Position numbers and translations under genes: made by a program. Below, one piece after another: positions 18,001 through 27,731 of a DNA stretch of 64,000 nt (position 1 is the first letter of the stretch; each line of letters begins with the position of its first letter). Under the pieces are notes generated by a model. The model had not been told where the DNA came from. It did no database searches and worked only from the letters and a program-made list of their open reading frames with translations. The stretch comes from Synechococcus sp. UW105 (GTDB taxonomy: Bacteria > Cyanobacteriota > Cyanobacteriia > PCC-6307 > Cyanobiaceae): positions 1 through 64,000 of the forward strand of contig NZ_UCNN01000009.1 of the NCBI RefSeq assembly GCF_900473935.1, written 5' to 3'.

Positions 18001-18258
18001 TCAGCCCAGGCCGAGCAGTCCATGGGTGAAAGCTTCACCACCCAAGGCCAATTCGGTGGCCAGGAGTGCAACGAACCCCAGCATGGCCATGCGGCCATTG
18101 AGCTTCTCTGCACGATCGTGGAATCCCCAGCCACTCTCAGCCTCGACAACCTCCATGCGGGGCTCGGTGGCAAAGGCGTTCAAGCGGCCGCCATCTTCAG
18201 TAGTGATAGTGGCGCCACGAATCACAGGAGCGGCGGAGGCAGAGGTGGCTTGAGTCAT
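18001..18258 (-). CDS. hli: High-light-inducible (Hli) chlorophyll-binding protein
   Basis: A small thylakoid protein of the CAB/ELIP/HLIP superfamily that binds chlorophyll and carotenoid and protects photosystem assembly and pigments under stress. From ATG 18258 it has 85 residues. The C-terminal helix contains the generic motif [20 protein letters not shown], with Glu and Asn-Arg as chlorophyll ligands. The longer frame to 18309 adds a doubtful N-terminus. It lies directly upstream of the UbiH-like gene with almost no gap, so the two are probably one transcript. Confidence 0.92.
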   Translation of the reverse strand: MTQATSASAAPVIRGATITTEDGGRLNAFATEPRMEVVEAESGWGFHDRAEKLNGRMAMLGFVALLATELALGGEAFTHGLLGLG

Positions 18259-18325
18259 CTGTTTTTGGCTTCTTTGCGAATTGTAACGCAAGTTTGCGAA
18301 GTTTTGCAAAGATGCTCAACTTGCC

Positions 18326-18985
18326 TCAGCGGCCCCTTCGAGAGGACAAGCGCATCTGACAGAGCTCCTCGAAGGCAGGACGCAGCAGAAATGGATACTC
18401 ACCAACCCACAACCGAAGCGTTGGCAGCCAGGCATCGCTGATCGAGGCGACACGGGAGAAGTCTTTTCGATCGCTCAAGACCAAACAGCGCACGGGCGTA
18501 CCAGGCCGTATCTGCCCATGGGGCTTGAGCATGGGGAAGCTCAGCCTGGCGAGATAGCCGTCTTCATCAGCCAGCTCGAGCACCATCCAGGTGCGTCTGT
18601 TCTCCACCAACTCAAGCGTGCCGCGCTCGTTGGCCTGCTCACGCCGGCTTTCCACTCGCTCCTGAGTGAAGGCGTCGACCACTTCACCGTCGAAGAGCGC
18701 GGCGGATGGATAACGGCGCAAGGTGGCGTTACGGCGGCTCGCCTCAAGGATCGGCCCCCACAGCACGTAGAGAAGAAATGCCACAGCGATGATCAGCCAA
18801 ATCGAGCCCCATCCGCTTGAAAACTGCCTCTGGCTAATCAGCAGCGTGATGACGCCACCAATGGCTGCGATCAACACCCGTTGAAGAATCTTGCGCGGGT
18901 CTCCCAGAGCAGCCGCGAACTGGGTGCCAGTCGCCACTGCCGGAATCAGACGTTGAAGTTCACCGGGCCGCAGGGGGATCAGCAT
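18326..18985 (-). CDS. Conserved cyanobacterial membrane protein, unknown function
   Basis: From ATG 18985 (MLIPLRPGELQRLIPAVATG) it has 219 residues. Two adjacent hydrophobic segments (about 35-75) precede a soluble domain rich in beta pattern (LFDGEVVDAF, MVLELADEDGYLARLSFP) and a WLPTLRLWVGEYPFLLRPAFEEL block. It follows dapB by 28 bases on the same strand. The family is conserved in cyanobacteria as I recall, without an assigned role. Confidence 0.7.
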   Translation of the reverse strand: MLIPLRPGELQRLIPAVATGTQFAAALGDPRKILQRVLIAAIGGVITLLISQRQFSSGWGSIWLIIAVAFLLYVLWGPILEASRRNATLRRYPSAALFDGEVVDAFTQERVESRREQANERGTLELVENRRTWMVLELADEDGYLARLSFPMLKPHGQIRPGTPVRCLVLSDRKDFSRVASISDAWLPTLRLWVGEYPFLLRPAFEELCQMRLSSRRGR

Positions 18986-19013
18986 GGATCGGAGGAAGGC
19001 CGCATTACGGATG

Positions 19014-19868
19014 TCAGAGCAGCCGTTCAAGGCCGTATACAAGAGCCTCAAGCTGCCGCACCTTACGGATGCTCAGCAAGACCCCAGGCATATAGGCAGA
19101 GCGGTCGATCGTGTCGTGGCGGAGGGTGTAGGTCTCTCCAGGAGCCCCAAACATCACCTCCTGATGTGCCACCAGACCAGGAAGCCGAAGGGAATGCAAC
19201 CTCAAGCCACTGGCTCTTACGCCGCCACGACTGCCCGCAAGGGATTCATGCTCATCGACTTCAGCCGGGTTAAACGCTTTGCCGAGTTCCTCCATGAGCT
19301 CGGCTGTTTTGATGCAGGTGCCACTTGGAGCATCCGCCTTGCGGTTGTGATGCAGCTCCGTGAGCTCCGCATGGTCATAGAAGCGTGCAGCAGCGGCGGC
19401 CGCTTGTTGCAGCAGCACCATGCCCACTGAAAAATTTGGAATCACAGCGCCCCCTACGGACGCTTTGTGGGCAAAGGACTGCAGATCCTCCAACTGCTCC
19501 GGGGACAGACCGGTGGTACCGATCACGGGATGCACCCCATAGGCAATCGCTGCCCTGGTGTTCGCATAAACAACCGATGGGTGAGTGAAATCCACCATGA
19601 CGGCACCGCCACCAGGACCACGATCACGAACGGCCTGACTGGCCGAACACAGACAGCCCTCGAGATCGGCCGTGATCGCAACGTCCAGACTTCCGAGGCC
19701 GAGGGCTTCACCCACATCCACCCCCTCTTGACCAGGTGTGTTGTCGATTGCACCGACCAATTCACAATCCGCGGCTCCTTGCACAGCCTTGACAACCTCA
19801 GCCCCCATCCGACCGAGAGCACCGGCAACAACCACGTGGATGGGATCAGCGGAGCGAACCTCAGACAT
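19014..19868 (-). CDS. dapB: 4-Hydroxy-tetrahydrodipicolinate reductase
   Basis: An NAD(P)H-dependent reductase of the lysine/diaminopimelate pathway. The 284 residues show the nucleotide-binding [10 protein letters not shown] near the N-terminus, [14 protein letters not shown], the catalytic [14 protein letters not shown] (His-His and Lys) and the C-terminal substrate region [19 protein letters not shown]. Length and order match the family. The start ATG 19868 is well placed. A membrane protein gene follows closely. Confidence 0.96.
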   Translation of the reverse strand: MSEVRSADPIHVVVAGALGRMGAEVVKAVQGAADCELVGAIDNTPGQEGVDVGEALGLGSLDVAITADLEGCLCSASQAVRDRGPGGGAVMVDFTHPSVVYANTRAAIAYGVHPVIGTTGLSPEQLEDLQSFAHKASVGGAVIPNFSVGMVLLQQAAAAAARFYDHAELTELHHNRKADAPSGTCIKTAELMEELGKAFNPAEVDEHESLAGSRGGVRASGLRLHSLRLPGLVAHQEVMFGAPGETYTLRHDTIDRSAYMPGVLLSIRKVRQLEALVYGLERLL

Positions 19869-19993
19869 CGCGCACAGAGCAGCACTGAGCTCGAATCATG
19901 CCTGATCCCCACGATGAAACCTGAAGGGGAGCTGCACCTCAACGCTCTTCAAAGTCTTCAACAACACCATGAAGTGGAGCTCTCTCCACACCG

Positions 19994-21274
19994 ATGAGCA
20001 TGTTCGCCACCGCCTCGATCAAGGTCACGGCCACGACGGAAACAGCAGCTGTGTTTACAGCTCTGGCGATTGTGATCATGGTGTCCCAACTTTTTGGACA
20101 AGTGCTGGCGCGGCTGGGGCAACCCCGCGTGATGGGAGAGATCCTCGGGGGCATCGCACTAGGTCCGAGCCTGCTCGGTTGGATTGCCCCCAACCTCGAA
20201 GAACAGTTATTTGGCGGTGGCATCATCGATGAGCTCAGCTTGCTGGGCCAGCTGGGGCTAGCGATGTTCATGTACTTGGTAGGGCTCGAACTGAGACCCT
20301 CCATGCTTCGCGGCCAGGCGGCTTTAGCGCTGCGAATTTCCCTGAGCGGGATTGTGGTGCCGATGGCCATGGGCATCGCCCTCGCCTATGGCCTGAACGT
20401 TTGGGACACCAGCCTCTTCCCTGGAGAGCGCACCTTGGATGGGGCCTTGTTCATGGGCACAGCGATGGCAATCACCGCCTTTCCTGTGCTCGCCTGCATT
20501 CTCAAAGAACGCGGCCTGCAAGAACACAAGATTGGAAGCCTGAGCATCGCCTGCGCCGCGATTGATGATCTCTTCAGCTGGGTGATCCTCGCGGGTGTAG
20601 TGGCCTTTGCCCGCTCAGGGTCAGCGATCGCCTGCCTGATCCCCCTCGGCCTAACCGCAGCCTGGGCCTTTGTTCTGCTAGTGCTCCTCCGCCCAGCGAA
20701 ACGCTATCTGGTCAAGCATTTCGAGCACCAAAAGGAGATTTCACCGCTGGTGCAGGGAGCCCTTTTTGCAGGCCTTTTAATCAGCAGTGTGGTGACCGAT
20801 CAAATTGGCGTTCATTTGATTTTTGGAGCCTTTCTGTGGGGGCTGGCGATGCCACGCCACAACGAGCTCCAGACGCGAATGGAGACAAAGCTGGAAACCG
20901 TTGTCATGCGCCTGCTTTTACCAATGTTCTTCGTGGCGAGCGGGCTGGAAACCGAGCTCACCAAGCTCGGACGGGGCGACCTGCTGCTCATCACAGCTTT
21001 GGTGCTTGGCGTCGCTGTAGCAGGCAAATATTCAGGCACGTGGGCCAGCGCTCGCCTTGGGGGGGTCCCGGAACGAGACGCACAGGCATTGGCCTGGCTT
21101 GCGAACACACGTGGGATGACCGAGCTTGTGGTGCTGAATGTGGGGCTCAAGCTCGGGGCCATTAACGCCACCCTCTTCGGCATTGGCGTGGTGATGGCCG
21201 TGGCAACAACACTGATGACAGGACCAATGCTGGACCGGCTCGGCCTCGCCAAAAGCCGCTTACAGACTGTGTAA
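19994..21274 (+). CDS. Cation:proton antiporter, CPA2/NapA type
   Basis: A Na+(K+)/H+ antiporter of the inner or thylakoid membrane, 426 residues with about twelve hydrophobic segments. Family blocks are GQPRVMGEILGGIALGPSLLG, the AITAFPVLACIL unwound helix and the acidic pair in CAAIDDLFSWVILA (ion-binding Asp-Asp). The C-terminus includes NTRGMTELVVLN. There is no cytoplasmic TrkA-N domain. ATG 19994 lies in the 125-base interval opposite dapB. Its physiological ion is not evident. Confidence 0.9.
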   Translation: MSMFATASIKVTATTETAAVFTALAIVIMVSQLFGQVLARLGQPRVMGEILGGIALGPSLLGWIAPNLEEQLFGGGIIDELSLLGQLGLAMFMYLVGLELRPSMLRGQAALALRISLSGIVVPMAMGIALAYGLNVWDTSLFPGERTLDGALFMGTAMAITAFPVLACILKERGLQEHKIGSLSIACAAIDDLFSWVILAGVVAFARSGSAIACLIPLGLTAAWAFVLLVLLRPAKRYLVKHFEHQKEISPLVQGALFAGLLISSVVTDQIGVHLIFGAFLWGLAMPRHNELQTRMETKLETVVMRLLLPMFFVASGLETELTKLGRGDLLLITALVLGVAVAGKYSGTWASARLGGVPERDAQALAWLANTRGMTELVVLNVGLKLGAINATLFGIGVVMAVATTLMTGPMLDRLGLAKSRLQTV

Positions 21275-21345
21275 AGCCTTGAGCCCAAAGCGCACGCGGG
21301 GGCCGTCATCCCCGTAGGCTTCTTCATATTCCTCAATGCACGCAG

Positions 21346-24300
21346 ATGTTCACGCAGGTCCGCTCCGCCGATCGCCGGGTTGTTCCTGCTGAGCCCAATA
21401 ACCACAAGTCAGTCATGAAGGCTGTGTATGTGGTGCTCGAACCGCAATATCAAAACGCCCTAACCCAGGCCGCCACCAGCCTCAACGCGATGGATGGCCC
21501 CCTCGGGATTGAACTCAGCGGCTATCTGATTGAAGAGCTTCGTGATGACGATAATTTCGCTGATTTCCAGGCCGATGTTGCCTCAGCTGATGTCTTTGTG
21601 GCGTCTCTGATTTTCATTGAAGATCTGGCCCAGAAAGTTGTCGAAACGGTGACCCCCCACCGTGATCGCCTCAAGGCCGCAGTGGTCTTTCCCTCCATGC
21701 CTGAGGTGATGCGCCTCAACAAGCTCGGCAGCTTCTCAATGGCCCAGCTGGGTCAAAGCAAGAGTGCGATCGCCGGCTTCATGAAAAAGCGCAAGGAGTC
21801 GGGGGGAGCTGGCTTCCAAGACGCCATGCTCAAGCTGCTGAACACCCTCCCCACGGTGCTCAAGTATCTGCCCGTGGAGAAGGCACAAGACGCTCGCAGC
21901 TTCATGCTGAGCTTTCAGTATTGGCTTGGCGGTACTCCAGACAATCTCCGCAACTTCCTGTTGATGCTTGCGGACAAATATGTCTTCCCCGCAGCAGCGG
22001 GTGAGGAACGCCCTGCAATCGATGTCGCCGATCCCGAGGTCTTCCCCGACTTGGGCATCTGGCACCCGATGGCTCCGGCAATGTTCGAAGACCTGAAGGA
22101 ATACCTGAACTGGACCAACAGCCGCAATGATCTCTCGGAACAAGCGCGTCAAGGTCCTGTCATTGGTCTCGTGCTTCAACGCAGCCACATCGTCACCGGC
22201 GATGACGCTCACTATGTGGCCGTGATTCAAGAACTCGAATTCAGAGGAGCAAGGGTTCTTCCCATCTTCTGCGGTGGTCTTGATTTCTCGAAGCCTGTCA
22301 ACGCCTTTTTCTACGATCCACTCAATCAGGATCAGCCCCTAGTGGATGGGGTGGTGTCTCTCACTGGCTTCGCACTGGTTGGGGGACCGGCAAGACAAGA
22401 TCACCCCAAGGCAGTCGACGCCCTCAAGCGACTCAATCGTCCTTACATGGTGGCGCTTCCACTGGTGTTCCAGACCACCCAAGAGTGGGAAGACAGTGAC
22501 CTCGGTCTGCACCCAGTACAGGTTGCACTGCAAATCGCCATCCCCGAACTGGACGGCGCCATTGAACCCATCGTGCTCTCAGGCCGTGATGATGCCACCG
22601 GCAAGGCTCACACCCTTCAAGACCGGGTGGATGCCATCGCGGAACGCGCAATCCGCTGGTCGTCACTGCGAATCAAACCACGGCAAGAGAAAAAGCTGGC
22701 AATCACGGTCTTCAGCTTTCCACCCGACAAAGGCAACGTCGGCACCGCCGCCTACCTCGATGTCTTTGGCTCCATCCATCGCGTCCTCGAGGAAATGAAG
22801 GCCAAGGGGTACGACGTACAGAACCTGCCCCGCAATCCAAAGGCGCTGATGGAGGCGGTCATCAATGACCCCGAGGCGATGGAAGGTGCTCCAGAACTGT
22901 CAATCGCTCACCGCATGAGCGTTGAGGAATACGAGCGCCTCACGCCTTATTCAGAACGGCTTGAAGAAAACTGGGGAAAACCGCCAGGAAACCTCAATAG
23001 TGATGGACAAAATCTGCTGATCTACGGCCGTCACTTCGGCAACGTCTTCGTGGGTGTTCAACCCACATTTGGCTACGAGGGAGATCCAATGCGACTCCTT
23101 TATTCCCGCAGCGCCAGTCCTCATCATGGTTTCGCCGCTTATTACACCTACCTAGAGAAGATCTGGAACGCCGATGCTGTGCTGCATTTCGGCACCCACG
23201 GTTCGCTGGAATTCATGCCCGGCAAGCAGATGGGGATGAGTGAAACCTGCTATCCCGACTCCCTCATCGGCGCACTGCCAAACCTCTATTACTACGCCGC
23301 CAATAATCCTTCAGAAGCCACCATCGCCAAGCGCCGTGGTTACGCCTCAACCATCAGTTACCTCACCCCTCCTGCAGAAAATGCAGGCCTCTACAAGGGG
23401 CTGAAAGAGCTTGGTGAACTTGTCGGTTCCTACCAGCAGCTCCGCGAGGGTGGGCGTGGAATCCAAATTGTCAACACGATCGTTGAGACGGCACGCCTCT
23501 GCAATCTCGACAAAGATGTCGATTTGCCCAACGACGACTCCTCTGCGCTTGATCTCGAAGGCCGTGATGCCCTCGTCGGAGCGGTGTATCGCCAATTGAT
23601 GGAAATCGAGAGTCGTCTACTTCCCTGTGGTCTGCACACCATCGGCAAACCACCCACGGCGGAAGAAGCGATTGCCACTCTGGTCAACATCGCGGCACTG
23701 GAGCGAGAGGAAGATGGGCTGCGCTCCTTGCCTGGCCTCTTGGCAGAAGCCATGGGCCGATCCATCGAAGACATCTACAAAGGCAACGACGACGGTGTAC
23801 TCGCTGATGTGGAACTCAACCGCACCATCACGGAGACCTCCCGTGCTGCAGTTGGCGCGATGGTGCAATCTCTGACCGGTCGCGATGGTCGCGTCAGCCT
23901 GCGCAACAGCTTTGCCTGGTTCTACGAGTTGCTAGCCAAGTTTGGCTTTAAGCCTTCCTCCCCTTGGCTACGCGCATGCTCCAGCGCCGGCTTCCCGAAT
24001 ACGAATTCAGCAGAACTCGACAAACTGTTTGCTTACTTGCGCTTCTGCCTTGAACAGGTCTGCGCAGACATGGAGATGGGCAGCCTTCTGCGCGCCCTCG
24101 ATGGCGAATATGTACTTCCCGGGCCAGGTGGGGATCCGATTCGCAATCCCGGCGTGCTTCCGAGTGGGAAAAACATCCACGCGCTTGATCCCCAGGCCAT
24201 CCCAACCCGTGCCGCCGTGGCTGCGGCCAAAGGTGTGGTGGACAAATTGATCGAGCGGCAAAAACAGGAAGAGGGCACATGGCCGGAAACGATTGCCTGC

Positions 24301-25350
24301 GTTCTTTGGGGCACTGACAACATCAAAACCTATGGAGAATCGCTAGCCCAGATTCTCTGGTTCATCGGTGTGCGCCCAGTTCCTGACTCCCTTGGTCGCG
24401 TCAACAAGCTGGAACTGATCAGCCTCGAAGAGCTTGGACGTCCTCGCATCGATGTGGTGGTGAACTGTTCAGGTGTGTTCCGAGATCTCTTCATCAACCA
24501 GATGGCATTGATCGATCAGGGAGTGAAGATGGCAGCGGAGGCTGAAGAGCCACTGGAGCAAAACTTCGTGCGTAAGCACTCACTTGAGCAAGCAGAAAAG
24601 GATGGCACCAGCCTCCGAGATGCCGCCTGTAGAGTTTTCTCAAATGCCAGCGGCAGCTACAGCTCCAACGTCAATCTCGCTGTGGAGAACAGCACCTGGG
24701 AAGAAGAAGGAGAGCTTCAGGAGATGTACCTTTCTCGTAAAACCTTCGCCTTCAATGCTGACAACCCTGGTGAAATGAATCAAAAGCGAGAGGTGTTCGA
24801 ATCGGCAATGAAAACTGCTGACGTCACCTTCCAAAATCTTGATTCAGCAGAAATCTCCCTCACAGATGTGAGCCACTACTTCGATAGTGACCCTACAAAA
24901 CTGATTCAAGGCTTGCGGGATGATGGCAAGGCCCCAACCAGCTACATCGCAGATACCACCACTGCGAACGCACAGGTACGTTCCTTAAGTGAAACCATCC
25001 GACTGGATTCACGCACAAAGCTTCTCAATCCCAAGTGGTACGAAGGAATGCTCGACTCCGGCTATGAAGGAGTGAGAGAGGTTGCCAAGCGCCTCAACTT
25101 CACCCTGGGCTGGAGCGCAACGAGCGGCAGTGTTGACAACTTCGTTTACGAAGAGGCCAACGAAACCTTTATCAATGATCCAGAGATGCGCAAGCGTCTG
25201 TTAGAACTCAACCCCCACAGCTTCCGTCGCATCGTCGGAACACTGCTTGAGGTCAATGGACGCGGCTACTGGGAGACGTCTGATGAGAACATCCAACAAC
25301 TGCAGGAGCTCTATCAAGAAGTAGAAGACAAGATCGAGGGCGTGAGCTGA
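21346..25350 (+). CDS. chlH: Magnesium chelatase subunit H
   Basis: The large porphyrin-binding subunit that, with ChlI and ChlD, inserts Mg2+ into protoporphyrin IX in the first committed step of chlorophyll synthesis. The 1334 residues fit full length. The N-terminal DUF3479-type region has [16 protein letters not shown]; the CobN/Mg-chelatase core contains [13 protein letters not shown] and [20 protein letters not shown] 21346 gives a short extension before the conserved [10 protein letters not shown] (ATG 21415). It is monocistronic, closed by a strong terminator. No sign of damage. Confidence 0.97.
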   Translation: MFTQVRSADRRVVPAEPNNHKSVMKAVYVVLEPQYQNALTQAATSLNAMDGPLGIELSGYLIEELRDDDNFADFQADVASADVFVASLIFIEDLAQKVVETVTPHRDRLKAAVVFPSMPEVMRLNKLGSFSMAQLGQSKSAIAGFMKKRKESGGAGFQDAMLKLLNTLPTVLKYLPVEKAQDARSFMLSFQYWLGGTPDNLRNFLLMLADKYVFPAAAGEERPAIDVADPEVFPDLGIWHPMAPAMFEDLKEYLNWTNSRNDLSEQARQGPVIGLVLQRSHIVTGDDAHYVAVIQELEFRGARVLPIFCGGLDFSKPVNAFFYDPLNQDQPLVDGVVSLTGFALVGGPARQDHPKAVDALKRLNRPYMVALPLVFQTTQEWEDSDLGLHPVQVALQIAIPELDGAIEPIVLSGRDDATGKAHTLQDRVDAIAERAIRWSSLRIKPRQEKKLAITVFSFPPDKGNVGTAAYLDVFGSIHRVLEEMKAKGYDVQNLPRNPKALMEAVINDPEAMEGAPELSIAHRMSVEEYERLTPYSERLEENWGKPPGNLNSDGQNLLIYGRHFGNVFVGVQPTFGYEGDPMRLLYSRSASPHHGFAAYYTYLEKIWNADAVLHFGTHGSLEFMPGKQMGMSETCYPDSLIGALPNLYYYAANNPSEATIAKRRGYASTISYLTPPAENAGLYKGLKELGELVGSYQQLREGGRGIQIVNTIVETARLCNLDKDVDLPNDDSSALDLEGRDALVGAVYRQLMEIESRLLPCGLHTIGKPPTAEEAIATLVNIAALEREEDGLRSLPGLLAEAMGRSIEDIYKGNDDGVLADVELNRTITETSRAAVGAMVQSLTGRDGRVSLRNSFAWFYELLAKFGFKPSSPWLRACSSAGFPNTNSAELDKLFAYLRFCLEQVCADMEMGSLLRALDGEYVLPGPGGDPIRNPGVLPSGKNIHALDPQAIPTRAAVAAAKGVVDKLIERQKQEEGTWPETIACVLWGTDNIKTYGESLAQILWFIGVRPVPDSLGRVNKLELISLEELGRPRIDVVVNCSGVFRDLFINQMALIDQGVKMAAEAEEPLEQNFVRKHSLEQAEKDGTSLRDAACRVFSNASGSYSSNVNLAVENSTWEEEGELQEMYLSRKTFAFNADNPGEMNQKREVFESAMKTADVTFQNLDSAEISLTDVSHYFDSDPTKLIQGLRDDGKAPTSYIADTTTANAQVRSLSETIRLDSRTKLLNPKWYEGMLDSGYEGVREVAKRLNFTLGWSATSGSVDNFVYEEANETFINDPEMRKRLLELNPHSFRRIVGTLLEVNGRGYWETSDENIQQLQELYQEVEDKIEGVS

Positions 25351-25390
25351 AATAATTCAGCATTCACAACGCACTAATCCATAACGAATC

Positions 25391-25422
25391 AACCCTGCTT
25401 TAAAGCAAAAGCAGGGTTTTTT
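25391..25422 (+). terminator. Intrinsic terminator of chlH
   Basis: AACCCTGCTT (25391-25400) pairs with AAGCAGGGTT (25409-25418) across an 8-base loop, followed by a run of six T. It sits 40 bases past the chlH stop. Confidence 0.9.
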
Positions 25423-25428
25423 ATTGCA

Positions 25429-25923
25429 TCAAGCAGTGCTTTGATTCCTGCAATCACAAAGGGAATTCAAGTCGCAACGTCCCGTCAGGCGAAGTCGTTG
25501 AGCAGCCCATAGTCCATAAAAACGATCGACCCAACCAGACAGGACGGGCCAGGTTGTCGGTGCGTACAACCAACCCATACCGATCAACCGATAGCACTCC
25601 CTAAAAACAGCGACATCCGTAAGCACTGAACCATCGTTCCGGATGGCATGAATCCGCGTCATCGCTGCGCGATAACTGATCCCCGCCCAAAGAGATGGGT
25701 CGTAGTCATCAGCATCAACATCCACAAAATGAATGCGGTGATGGTGATCACGGCGACGCAGAAATCGCACCTCGCGCAAACACAACGGGCAAGCGCCGTC
25801 ATACAGAAAGGTGAGTTCGGCCGCTGGGCTGCTCACAACAGAAGGCGCGTCAGAGGCAATCGTTCTAGCGAATCGGAAGGATTGCAGAGGACATCTGAAC
25901 CAACTGACGAATCGGGGCAACAT
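25429..25923 (-). CDS. DCC-family (DUF393) thiol oxidoreductase-like protein
   Basis: It contains the DUF393 hallmark LTFLYDGACPLCLREVRFL (DxxCxxC), suggesting thiol-disulfide chemistry, followed by the family pattern IHFVDVDA and MTRIHAIRNDGSVLTDVAVFRECYRLIGMGWL. The long frame (164 residues) overlaps the folP 3' end by 59 bases; a GTG at 25836 would give a 135-residue protein beginning just before the conserved strand and leave no overlap. I consider the shorter form quite possible. It is the last gene of the S4/tpiA/folP unit. Confidence 0.8.
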   Translation of the reverse strand: MLPRFVSWFRCPLQSFRFARTIASDAPSVVSSPAAELTFLYDGACPLCLREVRFLRRRDHHHRIHFVDVDADDYDPSLWAGISYRAAMTRIHAIRNDGSVLTDVAVFRECYRLIGMGWLYAPTTWPVLSGWVDRFYGLWAAQRLRLTGRCDLNSLCDCRNQSTA

Positions 25924-26710
25924 CGTGCACCCTCAAGACTCCAACACCAGCTGCCGCAGCTCGGCAGCACACAGCCGCCGTGCCCCAGATGCGGGCCTTG
26001 GCACGTTTCTCATTGAGCACATCACCGATAAAGCGTTTTCGAGAGGGGCCGAGCAACAGTGGCACTCCAACGGCCACCAATCGCTCCAACTCCCGGAGTA
26101 ACAACAAATTCTGTGTTGTGGTTTTAGCGAAACCCAGGCCCGGATCCCAAATCAGCTGATTGCGGGCGACACCTGCCGCTGCAGCACGATTGCTCGCCTC
26201 CTGGAGAGACTGGAGCACGTCACTAACTACATCGTGGTAGGTGGTCATGGCATCCATCGTTTGGCTGTCACCACGGCTGTGCATCAGCACATAAGGACAA
26301 CCTGCAGCAGCGATGAGGGGAAACATGCCCGGATCACGCCGCCCACCGCTGACATCATTGATCCAATCAGCCCCTGCCTCAAGAGCAGCTTCCGCCACAG
26401 GAGCAAGAAAGGTGTCGACGGAAATTAACGACTGCGGATAGGCAGAACGAATGGCCTTCAAAGGCGGAAGCAATCGACTGATCTCCTCAGTAGCCCCCAC
26501 CTCCTCCGCGCCGGGTCTGGTGCTTTGGGCACCAAGATCCAGCAGATCAGCACCATCAGACAACTGGCGACTGGCCTGTCTCAGTGCCAGCTCCGGTGTA
26601 TTAAAGCGACCGCCATCACTGAATGAGTCGGGGGTGAGATTGATCACCCCCATCACAGCCGTACGCGTTCCCCATGCTGCTGGCCAAGGAGATCGAGGCT
26701 GCGTCATCAC
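25865..26710 (-). CDS. folP: Dihydropteroate synthase
   Basis: A folate pathway enzyme condensing p-aminobenzoate with the pterin pyrophosphate. The 281 residues show GVINLTPDSFSDGG, DLGAQSTRPGAEEV (the usual Gly-Glu before STRPG reads Ala-Gln), SVDTF, WINDVSGG, DPGLGFAKT and GPSRKRFIG. The tpiA stop lies 5 bases upstream, so the two are co-translated. The Ala-Gln variant occurs in picocyanobacteria as far as I recall. Confidence 0.95.
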   Translation of the reverse strand: MMTQPRSPWPAAWGTRTAVMGVINLTPDSFSDGGRFNTPELALRQASRQLSDGADLLDLGAQSTRPGAEEVGATEEISRLLPPLKAIRSAYPQSLISVDTFLAPVAEAALEAGADWINDVSGGRRDPGMFPLIAAAGCPYVLMHSRGDSQTMDAMTTYHDVVSDVLQSLQEASNRAAAAGVARNQLIWDPGLGFAKTTTQNLLLLRELERLVAVGVPLLLGPSRKRFIGDVLNEKRAKARIWGTAAVCCRAAAAGVGVLRVHDVAPIRQLVQMSSAILPIR

Positions 26711-26715
26711 ACCGT

Positions 26716-27447
26716 TCAGGCAGCCTGATAGTTGGCAATCCGAGCGAAGCTTTCCGCCTCCAGAGACGCACCACCCACAAGCACTCCATCAATGTCGCTC
26801 ATCGACATCAATTCATCGATATTGCCGGGTTTCACCGATCCTCCGTACTGAATAATGAGATCTGGGGATCCAACCCAGCTGCGAATCAGCCCACAGATAC
26901 GGTTCGCCTCAGTGGATTCACATGTTTTGCCCGTTCCGATCGCCCAGATCGGCTCATAGGCCACGATCAGCTTGGCGGGATCAAGGCCCTCAAGCCCCTG
27001 TTCAACCTGACGACGGATCACCCGTTCCGCCTCTCCACGGGTGCGCTGCTCGTCTGTTTCACCAACACAGACGATCGGGATCAATCCATTCGATTGGGCG
27101 GAACGGGCACGATGATTGATTTGTTCGTCACTTTCGCTGAAATATTTGCGAGGCTCACTGTGGCCAACAATGGCGTAGACAACGTCATGCTCCAGAAGCA
27201 TTCCAGGAGCAATTTCGGCGGTGTAAGCACCGTGCCCTTCCCAGTGCACATTTTGGCTGGAAAGTTCAAGCGTCGACCCCTTCACCAAATCAGCCATGGT
27301 GGAGATCGCCGTGAAGGGTGGCGCCACCACGAGTTCTCGATCATTTGGGGTGGCAGCGATCAACGGTAGAAACGTGGCCATCCATTCCCTGGCCTGAGCA
27401 CAGGTCATGTGCATCTTCCAGTTGCCAGCGATCACCGGTTTACGCAC
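26716..27447 (-). CDS. tpiA: Triosephosphate isomerase
   Basis: It interconverts dihydroxyacetone phosphate and glyceraldehyde 3-phosphate in the Calvin cycle and glycolysis. The 243 residues have the catalytic set intact: Asn9 and Lys11 in GNWKMH, His96 in [10 protein letters not shown], Glu165 in [13 protein letters not shown] and the phosphate loop [12 protein letters not shown] start at 27447. Grouping with folP and an S4-domain gene is a compact minus-strand operon. Confidence 0.97.
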   Translation of the reverse strand: MRKPVIAGNWKMHMTCAQAREWMATFLPLIAATPNDRELVVAPPFTAISTMADLVKGSTLELSSQNVHWEGHGAYTAEIAPGMLLEHDVVYAIVGHSEPRKYFSESDEQINHRARSAQSNGLIPIVCVGETDEQRTRGEAERVIRRQVEQGLEGLDPAKLIVAYEPIWAIGTGKTCESTEANRICGLIRSWVGSPDLIIQYGGSVKPGNIDELMSMSDIDGVLVGGASLEAESFARIANYQAA

Positions 27448-27507
27448 GCTCGGGTCCTCGGACGGTCAGCAGCAGACAACTTACGTTCCAGCGCGAGCTT
27501 TTTGGCC

Positions 27508-27690
27508 TCAGACCGCAGTGACTTCGGAATGATCGCAGCCCATCGTCACGCGATCACCAACCTGAAGCTGGAGACCACGACGGGTTTCTACAACGTCATT
27601 CACCTGCACTTCTCCCGCCTGGATGCGCATCTTGGCCTCTCCACCGGTCGCGACCCAGCCTTGCCACTTCAGGAATTGATCGAGCCGCAT
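27508..27690 (-). CDS. S4-domain RNA-binding protein, YbcJ-like
   Basis: A 60-residue stand-alone S4 fold: MRLDQFLKWQGWVATGGEAKMRIQAG, then a strand pair VQVNDVVETRRGLQLQVGDRVTM. Such small proteins bind structured RNA, probably in ribosome or tRNA metabolism. It is 60 bases upstream of tpiA on the same strand and 41 bases from the divergent ABC exporter start. Confidence 0.88.
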   Translation of the reverse strand: MRLDQFLKWQGWVATGGEAKMRIQAGEVQVNDVVETRRGLQLQVGDRVTMGCDHSEVTAV

Positions 27691-27731
27691 GGGCGACGGA
27701 TTGCGAGAAAGAGCATTGATAGTCTGACGCG

